From an uncultured Lysobacteraceae bacterium (GTDB lineage Bacteria > Pseudomonadota > Gammaproteobacteria > Xanthomonadales > Rhodanobacteraceae), in NCBI GenBank assembly GCA_946480705.1, contig CAMLLF010000081.1, positions 1 through 10,155 of the forward strand: a stretch of 10,155 nt of DNA, written 5' to 3'. A program made the position numbers and the translations under genes. Below, piece by piece: positions 7,135-10,155 of the stretch. The notes beneath the pieces are model-generated. The model was not told the DNA's origin. It made no database searches and saw only the letters and a program-made list of their open reading frames with translations. How positions within the stretch are numbered: position 1 is the first letter of the stretch; every line of letters begins with the position of its first letter.

Positions 7135-8465
7135 TCGCCGGGGACCGCAGCACCGACGGCACTGCGCAGCGCGGCCAGTGCGGAACGAACCTCATCGCGG
7201 TCGAGCGGACTCGCATCGCCGTGCTCGAGGCTCGATGCGGCTGCCTGGAATACATCCGCGCGCAAGGCATCTTGCGGCGGAAGGTTCGCGAACGCCGGCG
7301 GCGTCCGCGCGACGAGCGCATCGACCATGCTCGGCGTCAGTTCGATGTCGGCAACCGCGACGAACGCCTCGGCGAGCGCCACGTGACTCATGCGACCGGG
7401 ACCGGCGGACGCACCTGCCGCCGCGGCAAATGCGAGCCACTGCCGTGCAAGCCGGCTTTGCGGGTCGATGCAGCGATCCAGATACGACCGCAATATCGGA
7501 TCCGTCGAATCCGGCCACGGCAGCACGAGCAGTTCGCCGACCGGCGTCGCATCGTCGGCGACGAGCCGGCACGCCGAGCCAAAGCGGCAGTGCCCGCGTC
7601 CGATTCGGCGCACGGCACGCTCGCGCCGATCCGCGATCTCCACATGAAACGTTTCGCTCCATGCGACCAGATCCGGCAGCGGCGCTGCGACATGCGTGCG
7701 GTTGCCGAAGGAACTCGCCCGTCCGCCGAGTGCCGTGGGCCGGCAGATTTCGATGCCGGGCGCTTCGTCATGGCGAAAGCACAACGCGACGTCCGGCAGG
7801 CGCCAGACACCCTGCGCGTCCGGATTCCACGGTTTTCCATTCGGCGCGACGACGGCGAGTTCGACAATCACGATCACGCCCGCCGCAGACGCGATGTCCG
7901 TCGGCTGTGCCGACGCGCCGAACCACGGCAGCCGGCCGCCGCGCAGCGTGACCGCAACGATCGCGAACAAAGCTGCAAATCCCGCCAACGCCGCGATTCG
8001 CCGACGACGCGCCGCGCCGTTCCGGCGCAGCATTCGTTCCGCGAGCCGCCGCACGCCGTCGGCGACCTCGCGGCATGCGGCCGCACGGTCGGATGCCCGC
8101 ATGATCGGTGCGCCGTCCGTCGGCAATGCATTCAAGGCTCCGAACGGCGCCGCGCGCCAGCGGCACTCCTGCAGGATCACGGGTACGACGACGGTACGCC
8201 CGCGATCGCGCGCCTTCAGCGCGCGCCACATTTCACGCGCGCATTCGTCCGACCCGACGAACGCCTCGCTGACGAGCAGCAGCACGATCTGCGCACGGTC
8301 GAGAGCGGCTTCGATGTTCGGAAAGATGTCGTCGCCGGCAATCATGCGCCGGTCGTGCCAGAGATCGATCACCCCCTGCGCGGCGAGCGGTCGCAGGTGA
8401 TCGAGCAACGCATCGAGCAGCGCCTCGTCCTTGTGCGCATACGAGATGAACAGCGTTACCGCCAC
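7122..8465 (-). CDS. Membrane-anchored TIR-domain protein with extracytoplasmic C-terminal domain
   Basis: 447 residues from GTG at 8465, chosen because AGAGG lies 7 bases upstream and the TIR fold begins at once. A TTG 15 codons upstream is possible but falls inside a palindrome. The TIR domain spans 1-140: LFISYAHKDEALL (5-17), IDLWHDRRMIAGDD (33-46), IVLLLVSEAFVGSDECAREM (60-79) and CRWRAAPFGALNALP (101-115). Glu78 in the AREM segment is at the position of the catalytic glutamate of TIR NAD-hydrolases. An Arg-rich stretch (147-156) precedes one membrane segment (about 157-174), so the TIR domain should be cytoplasmic and residues 178-447 periplasmic. That half has five cysteines (229, 241, 293, 299, 332) and matches no family I know. 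TIR proteins in bacteria serve in antiphage defence or as effectors; the role here is unknown. Confidence 0.85.
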   Translation of the reverse strand: MAVTLFISYAHKDEALLDALLDHLRPLAAQGVIDLWHDRRMIAGDDIFPNIEAALDRAQIVLLLVSEAFVGSDECAREMWRALKARDRGRTVVVPVILQECRWRAAPFGALNALPTDGAPIMRASDRAAACREVADGVRRLAERMLRRNGAARRRRIAALAGFAALFAIVAVTLRGGRLPWFGASAQPTDIASAAGVIVIVELAVVAPNGKPWNPDAQGVWRLPDVALCFRHDEAPGIEICRPTALGGRASSFGNRTHVAAPLPDLVAWSETFHVEIADRRERAVRRIGRGHCRFGSACRLVADDATPVGELLVLPWPDSTDPILRSYLDRCIDPQSRLARQWLAFAAAAGASAGPGRMSHVALAEAFVAVADIELTPSMVDALVARTPPAFANLPPQDALRADVFQAAASSLEHGDASPLDRDEVRSALAALRSAVGAAVPGEGCR

Positions 8466-8491
8466 ACGTCGCCTCTGACCGGACACGGCTA

Positions 8492-8514
8492 GCTCTTGCA
8501 GGTGCTGCAAGAGC
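8492..8514. repeat. Perfect 10-bp inverted repeat upstream of the TIR gene
   Basis: GCTCTTGCAG and CTGCAAGAGC are exact reverse complements, separated by GTG. It ends 26 bases before the GTG start of the TIR gene. It may be a repressor operator or a hairpin in the mRNA leader. There is no T-run after it on the minus strand, so a terminator is less likely. Confidence 0.75.
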
Positions 8515-8547
8515 GCCGACTATCCCAGCGAATCGGGCCGCATGCCC

Positions 8548-8561
8548 GTACGTGGCCGTAC
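8548..8561. repeat. Short inverted repeat GTACG-TGGC-CGTAC
   Basis: Five-base perfect arms with a four-base loop, between the two larger inverted repeats in the gap upstream of the TIR gene. This size can arise by chance; it is listed because of its position. Confidence 0.35.
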
Positions 8562-8585
8562 CTTTATCACGGAGACGAGGAAAGG

Positions 8586-8618
8586 AAATTCATTGATTGC
8601 AGCTACTGCAATGAATTT
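8586..8618 (-). repeat. AT-rich imperfect inverted repeat after the 137-residue gene
   Basis: AAATTCATT-GATT-GCAG (8586-8602) pairs with CTGCAATGAATTT (8606-8618) over 13 bp, with a 4-base bulge and a 3-base loop. It begins 17 bases after the stop of the 137-residue gene on the minus strand and is followed there by CCTTTCC. It could be a weak terminator for that gene or a binding site. It is conspicuously AT-rich for this neighbourhood. Confidence 0.55.
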
Positions 8619-8635
8619 GCTGCTAGCGCCAACAA

Positions 8636-9049
8636 TCAGCCGCGGTGCGCGTACCGGTCGGGCAGCGGCACGCCACGCAGCAGCGCGTCGAATACGGCTT
8701 CGGGGTCGCTCTGCAGCCAGTACCGGAAATACACGAGCCGCGGGCCGTCGCCGAACAGCGCGCCGGCCGGCCCGTCAGGGACCACGAGCCGAGCCGCCGG
8801 CCAGTGCTGCGCGATCACGCCGATGCAGCGTGCCGGCGTGCCGATGTCGACCAGCCAGGTCGCACACCCGCCGGCAATGCTGGCCAGCGGACAGGCGCGG
8901 CGCGCGGCCACCAGCAGATCGCTCACGCTCGCGGCCGGCGGCAGCGCGAACAACGTGCGATGCGGCTCCGCGTCGTCGCCGGCGCTGACGCTGTCGCGGT
9001 CGACGGTGACGAGGTCGGCTGGCGGAATCGACACGGAGGCCTTCGACAT
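8636..9049 (-). CDS. Hypothetical 137-residue protein upstream of the TIR gene
   Basis: I do not recognise this family. From ATG at 9049 the product is MSKASVSIPPADLVTVD..., ending with a stop at 8636. The first 30 residues are polar and probably disordered. The rest alternates short hydrophobic strands and helices: SDLLVAARRACPLASIAGGC (43-62), TWLVDIG (64-70), CIGVIAQHWP (75-84), RLVVPDG (87-93), RLVYFRYWLQSDPEAVFDALL (104-124). It contains Cys53, Cys62 and Cys75, with no signal peptide or membrane segment, so it is likely a compact cytoplasmic alpha/beta protein. The strong G/C bias at third positions agrees with a real gene. No clear Shine-Dalgarno precedes the ATG. It points the same way as the TIR gene, 170 bases upstream of it, so a functional link is possible but unproven. 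Confidence 0.62.
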   Translation of the reverse strand: MSKASVSIPPADLVTVDRDSVSAGDDAEPHRTLFALPPAASVSDLLVAARRACPLASIAGGCATWLVDIGTPARCIGVIAQHWPAARLVVPDGPAGALFGDGPRLVYFRYWLQSDPEAVFDALLRGVPLPDRYAHRG

Positions 9050-9096
9050 GAGGGGAGCTGCCTGCGCGGCCGGACGATGAACGGAACCCGCGGATC

Positions 9097-9114
9097 GTTC
9101 CGGCGACCCGGAAC
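9097..9114. repeat. Perfect inverted repeat GTTCCGG-CGAC-CCGGAAC, possible operator
   Basis: Seven-base perfect arms with a four-base spacer, 48-65 bases upstream of the ATG of the 137-residue gene. A further GGAACCCG copy lies at 9083-9090 and matches 9110-9117 exactly, so three GGAAC/GTTCC units occur within 32 bases. This position suits an operator for the minus-strand gene. Confidence 0.4.
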
Positions 9115-9222
9115 CCGAAACAAGTACACAATGCCCGACGCATCGGCCGGTTCGCGCCGGCGAGGTCCTGAATCGTTGCGGGAAACTCGTGCCGGACCGG
9201 CGGTGAATCGGTGGAGCGGGCG

Positions 9223-9432
9223 ATGGGAAAGACGTACACCCCATCGCAAGTGGCTGATAGTAACGCGGCCGGTCGGCGGCTCGAAAAAAGATACCCCGAG
9301 GGATACCTGGGAGCGTGGAGCGACCTTAGCAAAGACGGCATCCTGCAGTCGACCGGAGAGCCGATTTCCTTTCGCTTTGGGAGCTGCCTTGGCCACCCGC
9401 CGATCGAGCGAAAGGTGCGAATACGGCCGTGA
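9223..9432 (+). CDS. Possible small protein, 69 residues, unrecognised
   Basis: Open frame from ATG at 9223, with GGAG 6 bases upstream (a good site for this window), to TGA at 9432. The product begins MGKTYTPSQVADSNAAGRRL and continues with charged and aromatic residues (RRLEKRYPEGYLGAWSDLSK); there is no signal peptide or membrane segment and I know no such family. Codons such as GGA, AGA, AAA and ATA are more frequent than in the genes to the left. It is in the same frame as the next gene, which starts 54 bases on, and could be its operon partner. It could equally be a chance frame: an inverted repeat (9368-9415) lies inside it. Confidence 0.35.
   Translation: MGKTYTPSQVADSNAAGRRLEKRYPEGYLGAWSDLSKDGILQSTGEPISFRFGSCLGHPPIERKVRIRP
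9368..9415. repeat. Spaced 9-bp inverted repeat
   Basis: CCTTTCGCT (9368-9376) and AGCGAAAGG (9407-9415) are exact reverse complements, 30 bases apart. They lie near the point where composition changes and just upstream of the zinc-ribbon gene. The role is unknown; an operator pair or a recombination-site arm are possibilities. Confidence 0.4.
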
Positions 9433-9486
9433 GTCGGAGACGGCTTAGGGTTAGCATGGTTCCAACGCCACCGAGTGAGCGCTCAG

Positions 9487-10155
9487 ATGGCCAGTTTTAG
9501 GGCAAAGGCAAGAGAATGTCTGGCGGCCGCGCGGACAGAAATGGACAGCGGTGATGCCGCCCGCCTGCCATATGCCGCCCTTCGCCTTCGGATGGCGCTG
9601 GAGGCGCTCATCTATGAGCGAGCGGATGCCTACCGCCCCTACATCGACCTCAGCGACAGCGACACTTGGCAGCCCTCAAAAATCATGGATGCACTGCTGT
9701 CGGCCGATCCCAATGCCGCCAAGGGCATCACTGTGGCGATGGGGCTCGAAGAAACCTACGGTGTTCCCCCCCCGGACGAGGACATGACGGTACTCGGCAC
9801 CGAGCATGTTGTTAGCCTGGTCTCGATCGGAAAGCACTACAACGCCCTGGGTTCGTTCCTACATTTGCCCACCATCAAGCAACTGAGGGAAAAAGGAGAT
9901 CCAAAGCCAACTTCAATCCGCAAGCATTGCGAGGCTGTGGCATCGGACGTCGAACAGGCGTTGTCATCAAGCGCGTCCGGCATCGTTGTGTTTGGTGCAG
10001 TCGATTTTAAGTGCCGGCGATGCGGCGAGCAGATTGAAAGAGCCGTGCCATTGGTGCCACATCGCTACGAGACCGCGTGCCCGAAGTGCAAGGCCGCTTA
10101 TCGGTTGGACGGCGCGGCGGGGAGTCCTACCGCCGTTACGCCCGCCTATGCGTCG
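9487..10155 (+). CDS. Hypothetical protein with C-terminal zinc ribbon, 3' end outside window
   Basis: The frame is open from ATG at 9487 through the right edge (223 codons seen). The N-terminal part is helical, with YAALRLRMALEALIYERADAY at about 29-49, then TWQPSKIMDALLSADP, LGTEHVV and HYNALGSFLHLPT. The helical stretch faintly resembles HEPN-type domains such as DUF4145, but I am not sure of this. A four-cysteine zinc ribbon is clear: CRRC (Cys176, Cys179) and CPKC (Cys198, Cys201). No membrane segment is seen. A GTG four codons upstream is an alternative start; neither has a strong Shine-Dalgarno. A run of eight C (9766-9773) lies inside, but the same reading is sensible on both sides of it. 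Codon use is less GC-biased than in the left half, which suggests acquired DNA. Confidence 0.75.
   Translation, partial: MASFRAKARECLAAARTEMDSGDAARLPYAALRLRMALEALIYERADAYRPYIDLSDSDTWQPSKIMDALLSADPNAAKGITVAMGLEETYGVPPPDEDMTVLGTEHVVSLVSIGKHYNALGSFLHLPTIKQLREKGDPKPTSIRKHCEAVASDVEQALSSSASGIVVFGAVDFKCRRCGEQIERAVPLVPHRYETACPKCKAAYRLDGAAGSPTAVTPAYAS

Larger units (their letters stand above)
9050..9486. other. Intergenic region at a compositional change, with a possible small ORF
   Basis: This lies between the divergent 137-residue gene (minus) and the zinc-ribbon gene (plus). It holds a GGAAC/GTTCC/GGAAC cluster at 9083-9114, a possible small ORF at 9223-9432 and an inverted repeat at 9368-9415. 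A TAGCAT hexamer at 9452-9457 could be a -10 for the downstream gene, but no fitting -35 is seen. No tRNA or integrase remnant is visible here. Confidence 0.55.

Noticed and set aside
8466..8510. A TTG start 15 codons upstream for the TIR protein
   Set aside because: It would place coding sequence through the perfect palindrome; GTG at 8465 has AGAGG at the right distance and begins directly at the TIR fold.
9050..9244. An N-terminal extension of the 137-residue protein
   Set aside because: The extra 65 residues are Ser/Pro/Arg-rich with no structure and would cross the GGAAC palindrome; ATG at 9049 is preferred, though its ribosome-binding site is poor.
8645..9448. A 267-codon plus-strand open frame
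   Set aside because: It is antisense to the 137-residue gene, Arg-rich, and passes through the intergenic repeats without any recognisable domain.

Overview
The window comes from a GC-rich Gram-negative bacterium, most likely a gammaproteobacterium of the Xanthomonadales/Lysobacterales group. This placement is inferred from a BlaI plus M56-peptidase pair whose peptidase ends in a TonB-type C-terminal domain, a secreted protein with a Cys...TGS...Cys tail of a type I associate with that order, and protein-level similarity to gammaproteobacterial RimK and YgdQ. No rRNA, tRNA, CRISPR array or insertion sequence was seen.

From 1 to about 5.9 kb everything is on the minus strand. Reading leftwards these are: rimK (protein glutamate ligase); a small secreted protein with its own sigma70-like promoter and a clear intrinsic terminator; a BlaI-type repressor overlapping by one base an M56 (BlaR1-like) membrane metallopeptidase; then a 352-base intergenic region with helically phased TTAA motifs and a long hairpin followed by TCTTTT; and an OmpR-family response regulator followed 27 bases later by its histidine kinase, which runs off the left edge. 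This half looks like envelope sensing and regulation: two separate signal-transduction pairs side by side.

After a 471-base gene-free gap comes a plus-strand TerC/YgdQ-type membrane protein, convergent with a minus-strand gene for a TIR-domain protein. The TIR protein has one predicted membrane segment and a cysteine-containing C-terminal half that is probably periplasmic. Upstream of it on the same strand lies an unrecognised 137-residue protein. The 170 bases between the two hold three inverted repeats in a row. This pair is the best candidate for an undescribed system.

From about 9.2 kb the composition changes (more AT-ending codons, lower GC). A possible 69-codon ORF is followed by an unrecognised gene with a C-terminal four-cysteine zinc ribbon, cut by the right edge. 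This looks like the start of an accessory region.
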